64,000 bases of DNA from Mesobacillus jeotgali (GCF_014856545.2 NZ_CP109811.1:614001-678000), one strand, 5' to 3'; shown: positions 42,651 to 52,240, numbered from the stretch's first letter. Notes: generated by a model from the sequence alone, not told the origin. Made by a program: numbers and translations.

Positions 42651-42662
42651 GGAACCGGTTCC
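42651..42662. promoter_or_regulatory. ScrR operator 1
   Basis: GGAACCGGTTCC, perfect palindrome with central CG, the LacI-family form, at the transcription start. Flanking GTG and CAC bases extend the symmetry. Confidence 0.8.
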
Positions 42663-42717
42663 CACCAAAGGAAGAAAGACTGGTGGGAAGACCGCACTTA
42701 TTTTTTTACTCTTGATT

Positions 42718-42729
42718 GGAACCGGTTCC
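42718..42729. promoter_or_regulatory. ScrR operator 2
   Basis: A second identical GGAACCGGTTCC, 67 bp downstream of the first and 27 bp before the scrA start. Between them lies a nine-base-arm inverted repeat TTCCCACCA/TGGTGGGAA (42659-42689) and a T-run (42702-42708). Confidence 0.8.
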
Positions 42730-42756
42730 GAAGTGAAAAGGGGAGGAATTAGAATC

Positions 42757-44193
42757 ATGGCTAATTCAAATTTAAAGTCCAAATACCTGCCTACCGTTCA
42801 AGAAATACTCCGATTAATAGGCGGAAAAGAAAACCTTCAGGGAGCGGCGCACTGTGCAACAAGACTGCGACTTGTTTTAAAAGATAATTCACTTGCTGAT
42901 ACAAAAGCGATCGGCAATCTTGATCATGTAAAAGGATCGTTCGTTGCCGGCGACCAGCTGCAAATCATCATCGGTGCCGGTACGGTCAATGATGTATACG
43001 CTGTCTTTACTGAAGAAGCGGGAATCAAGGAAATGTCCCTTGGCGATGTAAAAGAACAATCTGCACAAAAGCAGAATGCTTTCCAAAGAGGAATCAAAGC
43101 TTTATCTGACGTATTCGTCGAAATCATTCCTGGCCTTTTGGCTGCGGCACTTTTGATGGGTGTGACGGGTCTTTTGAGCCAGCAGGGAATCTTCGGTGAA
43201 CAATCCGTTGTAGAAATGTATCCGGCAATCGCTGGCTTTAACCGATTCATCTCGATTATGTCTACGGGAATCTTTACGATTTTGCCATTGCTGGTTGTTT
43301 ATTCGGCTACGAAACGCTTTGGCGGCAACCCGGTTTTAGGTCTGGTCCTCGGAGCGATCATGCTTCACCCGGATTTGGCAAATGCCTACCTGGTTGGTAA
43401 TGGAACGGTTGAGCCGGAAGTCATTAGCATCTTCGGTCTGAAGGTTTCACTTGTTGCGTTCCAGGGCGGAATCATCATCGCCTTGATGATGGGTCTGGTC
43501 GTTGCGAAGCTTGACCAGTTTTTCAGCAGGAAAGTTCCTGACATCATCAAGCTCTTCCTTGCACCATTTTTAACAATCGTCATTGCCGGGTTCCTATTGT
43601 TCACAGCAGTCGGTCCACTAGGACGTTTGCTTGCGGATGCCATTACTTCAGGATTGATGTGGTCTGTTGATAACCTTGGCATCGTTGGTTTCATGCTGTT
43701 CGCAGGTATCCAGCAGGTCATCGTCATCACTGGTCTTCACCACGTAATCGGTGCGGTCGAAGCGCAGCTGATTGCTGACACAGGCTTTAACTTCATCATG
43801 CCGCTGATGTCTGTTGCCCTTATGGGTCAGGGCGGTGCTGTACTTGGATATACCCTGGCTTTATGGAAAAACGAAAAAGCAAGACAGATTGGTGTATCAG
43901 CGTTCGCTTCTACTCTATTTGGAATCTCTGAGCCAGCGCTGTTCGGAGTTAGCGTTAAATACAAATTCCCGTTGATCATGGGTATGATTGGTGGCGCTCT
44001 TGGCGGTGCATACGTCTATATCACAGGAATCAAGGCCATTGGTTTCGGTGCGACAGCACTTCCGGGCTTTGCGATTGTCGCTGCACAGGGTGGCGGACAC
44101 GTCAATTATGTGATCGCCAACGTATTGGCGCTTGCAGTCGGCGCGATTCTTACCATTGCTTACTTGAAAGTTAAAAAGCCGAATTTAGACTAA
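42757..44193 (+). CDS. scrA: Sucrose-specific PTS EIIBC
   Basis: 478 residues from ATG 42757 (AAGGGGAGGAATTAGAATC upstream); a longer frame upstream covers the operator and is not translated. EIIB domain with the phosphorylated Cys33 in GAAHCATRLRLVL, then an EIIC domain of about ten helices (about 105-475; LIADTGFNFIMPLMSVALMG and GISEPALFGV are conserved glucose/sucrose-family features). No EIIA domain, as usual for ScrA/SacP, so a Glc-type EIIA encoded elsewhere must supply phosphate. Imports sucrose as sucrose-6-phosphate. Confidence 0.9.
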   Translation: MANSNLKSKYLPTVQEILRLIGGKENLQGAAHCATRLRLVLKDNSLADTKAIGNLDHVKGSFVAGDQLQIIIGAGTVNDVYAVFTEEAGIKEMSLGDVKEQSAQKQNAFQRGIKALSDVFVEIIPGLLAAALLMGVTGLLSQQGIFGEQSVVEMYPAIAGFNRFISIMSTGIFTILPLLVVYSATKRFGGNPVLGLVLGAIMLHPDLANAYLVGNGTVEPEVISIFGLKVSLVAFQGGIIIALMMGLVVAKLDQFFSRKVPDIIKLFLAPFLTIVIAGFLLFTAVGPLGRLLADAITSGLMWSVDNLGIVGFMLFAGIQQVIVITGLHHVIGAVEAQLIADTGFNFIMPLMSVALMGQGGAVLGYTLALWKNEKARQIGVSAFASTLFGISEPALFGVSVKYKFPLIMGMIGGALGGAYVYITGIKAIGFGATALPGFAIVAAQGGGHVNYVIANVLALAVGAILTIAYLKVKKPNLD

Positions 44194-44207
44194 AAAAATA
44201 TTACCCT

Positions 44208-44233
44208 GATGAGAGGAAGCAATTCCTCTCATC
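44208..44233 (+). other. Intercistronic hairpin with GNRA-type loop
   Basis: GATGAGAGGAA, GCAA, TTCCTCTCATC: 11 perfectly paired bases closed by a GCAA tetraloop, 15 bp after scrA and 30 bp before scrB. No T-run follows, so it is more likely an mRNA stability or processing element than a terminator. Confidence 0.7.
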
Positions 44234-44262
44234 GCTATTTCAGCGGGAGGGAAAACAACAAC

Positions 44263-45753
44263 ATGACAAAATACACAGAACCAAAATATAGAACGATTTT
44301 TGATGCAAAGGAAAATGAGCTGGAGCAGCTTAGGGAAAAGTCAGCCAACTCTCCCTGGAAGCCGGCGTTTCATATTCACCCGCAGTACGGGCTGATCAAT
44401 GATCCGAATGGTCTTGCTTATTTTAATGGTGAGTTTCATGTGTTTTACCAGTGGTATCCGTTCGATGCGATGCACGGAATGAAGCATTGGGCACATGCGA
44501 AATCGAAGGACCTTGTGAATTGGGAGCGGCTTCCGGTCGCGCTTGTGCCGGTCGAGGATTATGAATCACATGGTGCCTATTCAGGAGCGTCGCTTGAAGT
44601 ACATGGAAAGCTGTATATGTATTACACTGGCAATATCAAGTACGGTCCTGTTGAAAGGTCTGCGAACCAGAACCTGGCGATTATGGACAAGCAAGGCAAT
44701 ATCACGAAGTATGAGAACAACCCATTGATTGAAGGAGTCCCTGAAGGCTATACCGGGCATGTCCGCGATCCGAAGGTTTTTGCTCGGGATGGCCGCTATT
44801 ACATGCTGCTTGGTGCCCAGCGCACGGATTTGACTGGCGCAATCATCGTGTATGAGTCTGACAATGCAATTGACTGGACTTTTAAAGGAGAATTGGATCT
44901 AAAGATTGAGTTTCCTGAAGATGTGTATATGCTCGAATGCCCGGACTTTTTCGAACTGAATGGCAAGGACGTCATAGTCGTTTCGCCACAGGGGTTGAAG
45001 CCGGAAGGGCATGACTATCATAATATCTATAACGTGATTTACGTGTTAGGTAAGCTGGATCTGGCAAGCATGACGTTTGAAGTGGATCATTATCAGGAAC
45101 TGGAGAAGGGCTTCGATTTTTACGCGCCCCAGACCTTTGCAGGTAAAAACAATGAGCGTCTGCTGTTCGCCTGGGCTGGAATGGGTGAGATCGATTATCC
45201 TTCTGATGGTGAAAAATGGGCACATTGCCTGTCAATCCCACGTGAGCTGGATATTGTGAATGGGAAACTTGTACAGAAGCCTGCCCAGGAACTGAAGCAG
45301 TTAAGGAATAGCGCGAAGGCTGGAGAAGTCATTTTGGAGAAGGCTGGCAGTGTTGAAGTCGGGTCAGCAGGTCAATATGAATTGGAGCTTGAATTATCCG
45401 ATATCGATGCTGACTCTTTTGGTGTGATACTGTTTGCTTCTGAAAATGAAGGACTCGTGCTGGAGTTTGACCGCAGCAGACAGACCGTCTATTTGAACCG
45501 GGAAAAATTTGAGGCTGCTTTTGGCGGTGAGTATGGTTTTGTAAGAAGTTCAGAATTGAAAATACATGACAAAGTGAAGGTTCAGGTATTTGCAGACCGC
45601 AGTATCGCCGAAGTTTTCATTAACGATGGTGAGGTTGTATTCACAGCGCGTGTTTTCCCTAAGGAAGAATCAAAGGGAATCAAGATTTTCGCAAATGGAA
45701 AACTGCGCTGTAAATATGAAAAGCATGAGCTTGCACAGGGAATTTCGTTTTAG
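44263..45753 (+). CDS. scrB: Sucrose-6-phosphate hydrolase (GH32)
   Basis: 496 residues from ATG 44263 (AGCGGGAGGGAAAAC upstream). Five-blade propeller with the GH32 triad: nucleophile Asp47 in LINDPNGLAYF, stabilising Asp in HVRDPKVF, and acid/base Glu in MLECPDFF; C-terminal beta-sandwich with VQVFADRSIAEVFINDGEVV. No signal peptide, consistent with an intracellular enzyme cleaving PTS-imported sucrose-6-phosphate to glucose-6-phosphate and fructose. Confidence 0.92.
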   Translation: MTKYTEPKYRTIFDAKENELEQLREKSANSPWKPAFHIHPQYGLINDPNGLAYFNGEFHVFYQWYPFDAMHGMKHWAHAKSKDLVNWERLPVALVPVEDYESHGAYSGASLEVHGKLYMYYTGNIKYGPVERSANQNLAIMDKQGNITKYENNPLIEGVPEGYTGHVRDPKVFARDGRYYMLLGAQRTDLTGAIIVYESDNAIDWTFKGELDLKIEFPEDVYMLECPDFFELNGKDVIVVSPQGLKPEGHDYHNIYNVIYVLGKLDLASMTFEVDHYQELEKGFDFYAPQTFAGKNNERLLFAWAGMGEIDYPSDGEKWAHCLSIPRELDIVNGKLVQKPAQELKQLRNSAKAGEVILEKAGSVEVGSAGQYELELELSDIDADSFGVILFASENEGLVLEFDRSRQTVYLNREKFEAAFGGEYGFVRSSELKIHDKVKVQVFADRSIAEVFINDGEVVFTARVFPKEESKGIKIFANGKLRCKYEKHELAQGISF

Positions 45754-45764
45754 GGGTGTGGAGA

Positions 45765-46751
45765 ATGACGAAGCTTTATTCAATTGGTGAAGTATTGATC
45801 GATTTTATCCCCCAGCAAAAGGGTGCTGCGCTGAAGGATGTTGTGTCATTCGAACGGGCTCCGGGCGGCGCGCCAGCCAATGTTGCGGCTGCTGTCGCGA
45901 AGTATGGGCATGGTGCATCAATGATTACCAAGCTTGGTGAGGACGCATTTGGTGATTTCTTGATAGAGCAGCTGGAGAACGCCGGAGTAGAAACAGACAA
46001 AATTCTGCGCACAAAAGAGGCCAATACTGGTCTGGCGTTTGTTTCGCTGAAAGAAAACGGTGAACGCGATTTCTCTTTTTACCGAAAGCCGTCCGCGGAT
46101 CTGCTGTTTGCTGAAGAAGAAATGAAAGCAGAATGGTTTGGCAAGGGAGATGTGCTCCATTTTTGCTCGGTGGACCTTGTTGAAAGTCCGATGAAGCAAG
46201 CGCATAAAAAGGCTATTCGAGCCATGAAAGAAGCAGGAGGGCTGGTCAGCTTTGACCCGAATGTACGCCTGCCACTTTGGGAAAAAGCAGAAGATTGCCG
46301 CGCTGCTATACTTGAATTTTTGCCCCTTGCGCATATCGTGAAAATTTCAGATGAGGAACTTGAATTCATCACAGGAATCAGCAATGCTGATGAAGCGATT
46401 CAATCTCTTTTTGCAGGAGATGTTCAAGCAGTTGTTTTTACAAAAGGAGCAGATGGCGCAGACCTCTACGTGAAGGGTGCGAATTGGAAATCACTTGGCT
46501 ATAAGGTCGAAGTCCAGGATACAACAGGAGCGGGCGATGCCTTTATCGGCGGGTTCTTATTTAAACTCCTGGAGGCGGGTGTGACTCCTGATAATCTTGT
46601 GGAAGTGCTTGCTGAGAAACAGCTGGACATTCTCCAATTTGCCAATGCGAGCGGCGCACTGACCGCTGCCGGTAAAGGAGCAATTTCAGCACTCCCTGAA
46701 AAAAATAAGGTATACAATCTTATAACTAACCAATCAAAGGCCCTGGATTAA
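45765..46751 (+). CDS. scrK: Fructokinase (PfkB family)
   Basis: 328 residues; ATG 45765 after AGGGGTGTGGAGA. PfkB features: GGAPANVAAAVAKYG near the N-terminus and the DTTGAGDAFIGGF anion-hole/catalytic-Asp motif near the C-terminus. It phosphorylates the fructose released by ScrB to fructose-6-phosphate. Last gene of the operon; 11 bp after scrB; terminator overlaps its stop. Confidence 0.9.
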   Translation: MTKLYSIGEVLIDFIPQQKGAALKDVVSFERAPGGAPANVAAAVAKYGHGASMITKLGEDAFGDFLIEQLENAGVETDKILRTKEANTGLAFVSLKENGERDFSFYRKPSADLLFAEEEMKAEWFGKGDVLHFCSVDLVESPMKQAHKKAIRAMKEAGGLVSFDPNVRLPLWEKAEDCRAAILEFLPLAHIVKISDEELEFITGISNADEAIQSLFAGDVQAVVFTKGADGADLYVKGANWKSLGYKVEVQDTTGAGDAFIGGFLFKLLEAGVTPDNLVEVLAEKQLDILQFANASGALTAAGKGAISALPEKNKVYNLITNQSKALD

Positions 46752-46765
46752 GGGCCTTTTCTTCT
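46737..46765 (+). terminator. Terminator of the sucrose operon
   Basis: AAGGCCC, loop TGGATT, AAGGGCCTT then TTCTTC. The left arm and loop include the last codons and the stop of scrK. Confidence 0.8.
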
Positions 46766-46863
46766 TGTATATCGTCATTGTAAAAATATACCTCTGTAAC
46801 CATAGACAGGGAGTACCGATATGACATGTATATGCTGAAAATTTAAAGGGACGGGTGATTATA

Positions 46864-49044
46864 ATGCAGCCAGATTTAAATAGCAGATCTCTTTTTGATG
46901 TCTATAAATCGTTATTTAATTTCAATCATGATGGGTGTTTTGCCCTTGATGTGCAAGGGAATTTCATTGCATTCAATGAGGAGGCTGCGGTGATAACAGG
47001 TTATTCGGAGGAAGAGGCCCTGGAAATGAACTTCATCACGATGATTCATGATGAGTTCGTGGACGATGCAATCCAGCAATTTAAGCATGTCACATCCGGA
47101 GGCCGAATAAAATTTGAAACGGCCATTTTCAAAAAGGGTACGGATGAACGGATTGAACTGCTGATCACGGCTGTTCCGATTACGGTTGGCAAGGAGATTC
47201 TGGGCATTGTCGGCTGCGCGCAGGATTTCACTGAAAAAAAAGAGCTGGAGGCTTTATTGAGCGGCCAGAATACTATCCTTAAGATGATGGCAAAGGGAGC
47301 TTCCTATCAAGAGGTCCTCGATGAGGTAGTTCTTTTTATTGAGAGTTTTACAGACGGAGCGCAATGTTCCATTCTGATTGCTGACCAAGAGGGAAAGAGG
47401 CTATTACATGGTTCCTCGCCGAATTTGCCCCCTGTTTATAATGAGGCAGTTCATGGGATGCCGATTGGTCCCACAGCTGGTTCCTGCGGCACGGCGGCTT
47501 TTTTGAGGAAATCGGTGGTGGCAACAGATATTGCGGCCGATCCACTATGGGAGGAATACCGCAGCCTGGCATTATCCTATGATTTAAAAGCCTGCTGGTC
47601 ATCACCCGTTTTTGATGATGATCAGAGGGTGATTGGTACGTTTGGCCTTTATTATTGCCATACAAGGTCTCCGCGTGAAAAGGATAGGAAAATCATCCAG
47701 CAGGCAACCGATCTCGCAAGCCTGGTGATCCAGCATTATCGGGCAAAAGAAAAAATCAATTTCATGGCGTATCATGATGCACTGACAGGACTGGCGAACC
47801 GGCGGCTGTTTGATGAGCGGGTTGAAACGGCTTTTACTGGGACAAAAGTGGATGAAGGAGAAAAACTGTGCCTCATGTTTCTTGACCTGGACCGGTTCAA
47901 GTATGTCAACGATTCACTAGGTCATTCAATTGGCGACACCTTGCTGGTTTATGTGTCTGACAAGCTTAGTAAAAGCTTGGGAGACGGGGTGTTTTTTTCA
48001 CGGCAGGGCGGTGACGAGTTTACGATTTTACTAGAGCATACGACGAAAGAGAAAGCTGAAGCCGTGGCCCGCAATATTTTGAAGACATTAGAAGAGCCTT
48101 TTGTCATCGATGGAACAGATATTTTCATCACAACGAGCATAGGCATGAGCTTTTATCCTGATGATGGCGAGAAGGTTGACATGTTGCTGAGTAAAGCGGA
48201 TGTCGCGATGTATCAGGCAAAAAAGCAGGGGCGGAACAACTACCAGATTTACGATGTGATGCTCGATCGAAAGGCACTCGAAAAGCTCCAGATTGAAAAC
48301 GAGCTCCGCAAAGCACTCGATCGGGACGAATTTGTGCTTCATTATCAGCCGATTGTGAACTTATGCAGCAATGAGATCAAAGGAGCGGAGGCGCTTATCC
48401 GCTGGCAGAATGACAGGATTGGTTTTGTATCACCAGATCAGTTCATCCCAATTGCTGAAGAAACGGGGCTAATCATTCCGATTGGAGAATGGGTGCTGAA
48501 AACTGCCCTGCTGCAGCTCAAGCAATGGCATGCGGACGGACTGAAAGAGCTGACGGTATCGGTCAACTTATCGATCCGCCAATTTTACCAGCCTAATTTA
48601 ATCGCGATGGTTAAGGAAACACTTGAATTGACCGGAGTCGAGCCGCGATTCCTGACCATCGAGATCACCGAAAGCATGACGATGGACGTGGAAGCTGCAA
48701 GCGTCATCCTGCAGGAGCTGAAGAAGCTTGGTGTGAATATTTCAATCGACGATTTCGGGACAGGCTACAGCTCATTAAGTTACCTGAAAAGATTCCCGAT
48801 CGATCATTTGAAAATTGACCGTTGCTTTGTGGAGGACATCGCTGATAATAAAAGCGACGAAAACATCGCCACGACCATTATTTTGATGGCGCATAACCTC
48901 GGGTTATCCGTTATTGCCGAAGGCGTTGAAACAGAGAGGCAGCTGGGCTTACTAAAGCAGCATCACTGCAACGAAGCACAGGGGTATCATTTCAGCAAAC
49001 CTGTTTCGGGAGAAGAGTTTAGCAAAATCAAGGTTCCTTCGTGA
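46864..49044 (+). CDS. PAS-GAF-GGDEF-EAL cyclic-di-GMP enzyme
   Basis: 726 residues from ATG 46864 (AAAGGGACGGGTGATTATA upstream). Order: PAS (about 15-130), GAF (about 150-290, CSILIADQEGKRLLHGSSPN), GGDEF (about 300-460, with SRQGGDEFTIL), EAL (about 475-720, GAEALIRW, VNLSIRQF, ITES, DDFGTGYSS, LKIDRCFV, EGVET). Both catalytic motifs are intact, so it could make and degrade c-di-GMP; no RxxD inhibitory site is seen five residues before GGDEF. No membrane helices. Ligands of PAS and GAF unknown. Confidence 0.9.
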   Translation: MQPDLNSRSLFDVYKSLFNFNHDGCFALDVQGNFIAFNEEAAVITGYSEEEALEMNFITMIHDEFVDDAIQQFKHVTSGGRIKFETAIFKKGTDERIELLITAVPITVGKEILGIVGCAQDFTEKKELEALLSGQNTILKMMAKGASYQEVLDEVVLFIESFTDGAQCSILIADQEGKRLLHGSSPNLPPVYNEAVHGMPIGPTAGSCGTAAFLRKSVVATDIAADPLWEEYRSLALSYDLKACWSSPVFDDDQRVIGTFGLYYCHTRSPREKDRKIIQQATDLASLVIQHYRAKEKINFMAYHDALTGLANRRLFDERVETAFTGTKVDEGEKLCLMFLDLDRFKYVNDSLGHSIGDTLLVYVSDKLSKSLGDGVFFSRQGGDEFTILLEHTTKEKAEAVARNILKTLEEPFVIDGTDIFITTSIGMSFYPDDGEKVDMLLSKADVAMYQAKKQGRNNYQIYDVMLDRKALEKLQIENELRKALDRDEFVLHYQPIVNLCSNEIKGAEALIRWQNDRIGFVSPDQFIPIAEETGLIIPIGEWVLKTALLQLKQWHADGLKELTVSVNLSIRQFYQPNLIAMVKETLELTGVEPRFLTIEITESMTMDVEAASVILQELKKLGVNISIDDFGTGYSSLSYLKRFPIDHLKIDRCFVEDIADNKSDENIATTIILMAHNLGLSVIAEGVETERQLGLLKQHHCNEAQGYHFSKPVSGEEFSKIKVPS

Positions 49045-49066
49045 TACGGAGGAGCCTTTTCATTTT
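49031..49066 (+). terminator. Terminator overlapping the GGDEF-EAL stop
   Basis: AGGTTCCTTCG, loop, CGGAGGAGCCT (11 pairs, two of them G-U) followed by TTTCATTTTT. The stop codon lies in the loop. Confidence 0.65.
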
Positions 49067-49132
49067 TAAAAAATAAATAGTGAAACACCTGGAACCATTT
49101 TCCGTCTAATTTTTCAAAGGGGCTGAAAAAAG

Positions 49133-51304
49133 ATGAAAAAATGGTGGTTATATAGCGGTTTGCTGCTCATTTCAATTGCAGCAGTGGCGTTTTATTCTTT
49201 TTCCCAGTTCAAAATAATCAATGCGTGGGAAGAGGAGCAGGGTGTCTTGCCAAACAAGGTGTGGCAGCTGCAGTTTTCGGAGAAGATTTCTGAAGAAAGT
49301 CTCGTTCCTGAATTGATTTATGTGACGAATGACAAGGGAGAGAAGCTCGATACGAAGCTGGAGCTGGGTGAGGACCAGAAAACCATTTTCATCCATCCTC
49401 CGGAAAACGGCTATGATCTTAATGCAAAGGAGTATACCGTTCATTTTAAAAAAGGACTTAAATCTGCGCTCGGCAGGGAGTTGGACTCAGAGCACTCGTG
49501 GAAGTTCTTTGTAAAAGAAACACTTCCAACCGTTGGCACACAGGAGAACCTGGCGAGCTATTTTGAAGAAATCATGAAGGAAGAGAAAAAGGCCCGGGGC
49601 TGGTTTGGCGGGTTGAAGGAATCTTTCTCCATGAATGACTCGGCGGAGGAGTCAGCGTCAGCCGATAAATCCGGAGGCGGCGGGGATGTTTCAGCAACAA
49701 ATGTCCAGGTGCAGGGCGTTGACGAAGCGGATATCGTCAAGACAGATGGAAGCAGCATTTTTCAGGCTGAGTATGATAAGGTGAGGGTCATACAGGCTGT
49801 GCCCGGAGCAGAGATGAAGGTTTTGTCGACTATTCGTTTTGGGAGGGATTTTTCACCCAGCCAACTGTTCTTGCAAGAAGACCAACTTGTAGTCATTGGC
49901 CAACAGTACAATGAGAATTACAGGCGCTATGAAGAAACTGCCAAAGATTCGCTGATTGCTCCGATGATGCAGTCGACAACCATCATTGTATATGATGTGA
50001 AAAATCCTGCTGAACCCAAGCAGATTCGTGAAGTCAAAGTGGAGGGTCACTATGTTTCGGCAAGGAAGGTAGAGAATCATGTTTACTTGATTACTCAGCA
50101 TTATCCCGACTACTGGCTGCTGAAGGAGAGCAGGAAAATTGATATCAGGCCAAAGTTCACCGATACAGCAGACGGTTCAAAGGAAAAAACAGTCCGATAT
50201 GACGATATTCACTATTTCCCAGAATCCCGCCAGCCGAACTATACAGTGATTGCCGCGCTTGATCTGGACCAGCCGAAAAAGGAAATCTCGATGACGACCT
50301 ATCTGGGCAGCAGCAACCAGCTTTATATGTCAAAGGAGAACCTCTATCTCGCAGTGGAGAATTACGGGGATATGGATTTGAAAGATCGCGGTGTGATTGC
50401 CCCGGACACCGATATCCATAAATTTGCGATCAGAGGGATGGATGTCCAATACCACAGCTCCGCTACCGTGCCGGGAACTGTGCTGAATCAGTTCTCGATG
50501 GATGAGCACAAGAGCTATTTCCGGGTGGTTACGACAAAGGGTTATGCATGGGACGAGAAGCGGCCGTCTTCCAACCATTTATATATTCTGGATAAAAATT
50601 TGAAGGAAACCGGGAAGATTGAGGAACTGGCGCGCGGTGAGAGAATCTATTCCGCAAGGTTAATGGGTGACCGGATCTATATGGTTACGTTTAAAGAAAC
50701 AGACCCGCTGTTCGTGTTTGATGCAAGCGACCCGGCCAACCCGAAAGTGCTTGGTGAGCTAAAAATTCCTGGCTTCAGCAATTACTTGCATCCTTATGAT
50801 GAAAACCATATCATCGGCTTTGGCCAGGATACAAAAATCGTCGCTGAAAAAGGAGCGTCGCAGCCGCGAATCCTGACAGACGGAGTCAAGATTTCCTTGT
50901 TCGATGTCAGCGATATGTCCAATCCAAAAGAGAAATTCACTGAAGTCATTGGCGGCCGGGGCACTTACTCACCGTTGAATCACGATCATAAAGCCCTGCT
51001 GTTCAATAAAGACAAAGACATTTTTGCCTTCCCGATATCGGTTTACCGGAATAGCGAGAAGAACGATTTTGAATCGATTTTTGAATATCAGGGTGCTTAT
51101 GTTTACGACATTGATCCGGCGACCGGCATTCACTTGAAATCAAAAATTACCCATATTAACGGCGACATGCCGTATTACGAAGATTGGGAGCACCAAATCC
51201 AGCGCCTGCTTTACATCGGAGATACCTTGTACGCCCTGTCGGCGGAAAAAATAACAAGCCATAAAATGGACAGTTATGAGAAGGTTGGGGAGCTGGAATT
51301 TTAG
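49133..51304 (+). CDS. Secreted or membrane-anchored beta-propeller protein
   Basis: 723 residues; ATG 49133 after AAAGGGGCTGAAAAAAG. N-terminal membrane anchor (about 4-24, WWLYSGLLLISIAAVAFYSF), an Ig-like strand domain (about 30-125, LPNKVWQLQFSEKISEESLV), a low-complexity linker (about 165-190), then the Beta_propel family domain (about 195-720; NVQVQGVDEADIVKTDGSSI is the hallmark opening). Repeated VFDASDPANPKVLGELKIPG-type blades are visible. Function unknown; probably extracellular binding or processing. Monocistronic. Confidence 0.87.
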   Translation: MKKWWLYSGLLLISIAAVAFYSFSQFKIINAWEEEQGVLPNKVWQLQFSEKISEESLVPELIYVTNDKGEKLDTKLELGEDQKTIFIHPPENGYDLNAKEYTVHFKKGLKSALGRELDSEHSWKFFVKETLPTVGTQENLASYFEEIMKEEKKARGWFGGLKESFSMNDSAEESASADKSGGGGDVSATNVQVQGVDEADIVKTDGSSIFQAEYDKVRVIQAVPGAEMKVLSTIRFGRDFSPSQLFLQEDQLVVIGQQYNENYRRYEETAKDSLIAPMMQSTTIIVYDVKNPAEPKQIREVKVEGHYVSARKVENHVYLITQHYPDYWLLKESRKIDIRPKFTDTADGSKEKTVRYDDIHYFPESRQPNYTVIAALDLDQPKKEISMTTYLGSSNQLYMSKENLYLAVENYGDMDLKDRGVIAPDTDIHKFAIRGMDVQYHSSATVPGTVLNQFSMDEHKSYFRVVTTKGYAWDEKRPSSNHLYILDKNLKETGKIEELARGERIYSARLMGDRIYMVTFKETDPLFVFDASDPANPKVLGELKIPGFSNYLHPYDENHIIGFGQDTKIVAEKGASQPRILTDGVKISLFDVSDMSNPKEKFTEVIGGRGTYSPLNHDHKALLFNKDKDIFAFPISVYRNSEKNDFESIFEYQGAYVYDIDPATGIHLKSKITHINGDMPYYEDWEHQIQRLLYIGDTLYALSAEKITSHKMDSYEKVGELEF

Positions 51305-51384
51305 AAGTGATGGGCTTTCGTTGAAGACAAGGAAAACCAGCTGAGGGTCATTACGGCTTCCAAAATGTACGTTCAAAATAAAAG

Positions 51385-51426
51385 TGGAGTCAGGCTGTCA
51401 GGTGCAGCCGGTCTCCATTATTTTTT
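51385..51426 (+). terminator. Terminator after the beta-propeller gene
   Basis: TGGAG-AGGCTG, loop, CAGCC-CTCCA followed by TTATTTTTTAA. Confidence 0.7.
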
Positions 51427-51449
51427 AAGGAACTGTTTCCGGCAAAAAT

Positions 51450-51866
51450 TCACCCCAGTCCCTTCGTATTCTGCAGTACAATTCTCCAGCCATCCGGATC
51501 GGCAATCGTTATCCCTGAGCTTTTCCAATATGGATTTTCCGGCTCGGCCTCCGGATACCCCATGTCGTGGAGTCGCCTGGCGATTGCGTCCCGTGCTTCC
51601 TTATTCGGGATATAGAAGACTAATAGATTGTCTTCAGTAGGCGCAGGGCAGGGACTGCCATCTTCATGCTGGGTGAATTCAAGGTGATAGCTCAAATCAG
51701 GCAGACCGAGCATCACGCCATCATAGCCATCATGCTTTTCAAAGCCGCCAACCACTTCTAGCCCCACACCATCCCGGTAGAATTCAACGACCTTTTCCAA
51801 TTGATTCGTTGGACGCGCAATCCGGAACTGGACAGCGGGTAGTTTTTCAGACCAAGGTTTCTTCAT
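51450..51866 (-). CDS. yycE: VOC-family protein, YycE-like
   Basis: 138 residues from ATG 51866 (TCGGGGTGCTGAAT upstream). Two beta-alpha-beta-beta-beta modules: AVQFRIARPTNQLEKVVEFY with SYHLEFTQHEDGSPCPAPT, and LLVFYIPNKEARDAIARRL with GITIADPDGWRIVLQN. The His/Glu pair in YHLEF and the terminal DPDG-x-x-I strand are the usual metal-site positions of glyoxalase/dioxygenase/fosfomycin-resistance folds. Closest remembered homologue is B. subtilis YycE, of unknown substrate. Confidence 0.82.
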   Translation of the reverse strand: MKKPWSEKLPAVQFRIARPTNQLEKVVEFYRDGVGLEVVGGFEKHDGYDGVMLGLPDLSYHLEFTQHEDGSPCPAPTEDNLLVFYIPNKEARDAIARRLHDMGYPEAEPENPYWKSSGITIADPDGWRIVLQNTKGLG

Positions 51867-51992
51867 ATTCAGCACCCCGATTCCATACTTTTTGTTTTAT
51901 TATATATGATGAAAACGACACCTGTGGCAGTCTTTAGTTTTCAGTCTGCTATAATGGGAATTATCAAGGATTTCATATTAGAGGTGTTTTGG

Positions 51993-52187
51993 ATGACTCT
52001 GGGACTAATTTTGGTAATCATCATCATCATTGGAGCACTGCTGGCAACATTGTTACTGTCCGGTAAGGGAGACGAGGAGTACAGCAAATCCACGAAAAAA
52101 AATACTACGAATCTGTCATTGATTTATATTGTTGTGATTGTTCTATCCTTCCTGGCGGTGGGGATTTATGTTAGGTGGTTTGTGTAG
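51993..52187 (+). CDS. Small two-helix membrane protein
   Basis: 64 residues from ATG 51993 (AGAGGTGTTTTGG upstream); longer in-frame starts upstream lack a site. Two membrane helices (about 2-24, TLGLILVIIIIIGALLATLL, and 40-62) with a charged connector GKGDEEYSKSTKKNT. Reminiscent of YtzI-like short proteins, but no family is claimed. Followed by a bidirectional terminator shared with gntP. Confidence 0.6.
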   Translation: MTLGLILVIIIIIGALLATLLLSGKGDEEYSKSTKKNTTNLSLIYIVVIVLSFLAVGIYVRWFV

Positions 52188-52201
52188 GTGGATTTTACGG
52201 C

Positions 52202-52240
52202 AAAAAAGGTCAGCCCGGATATGAGGGGCTGACCTTTTCC
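52202..52240. terminator. Bidirectional terminator, shared with gntP
   Basis: AAAAAAGGTCAGCCC, loop, GGGGCTGACCTTTT. A-run left and T-run right; it stops the small membrane-protein gene and the gluconate operon. Confidence 0.9.

Noticed and set aside
47980..48020. Inhibitory RxxD site before the GGDEF motif
   Set aside because: No Arg-x-x-Asp occurs at the required five-residue distance.
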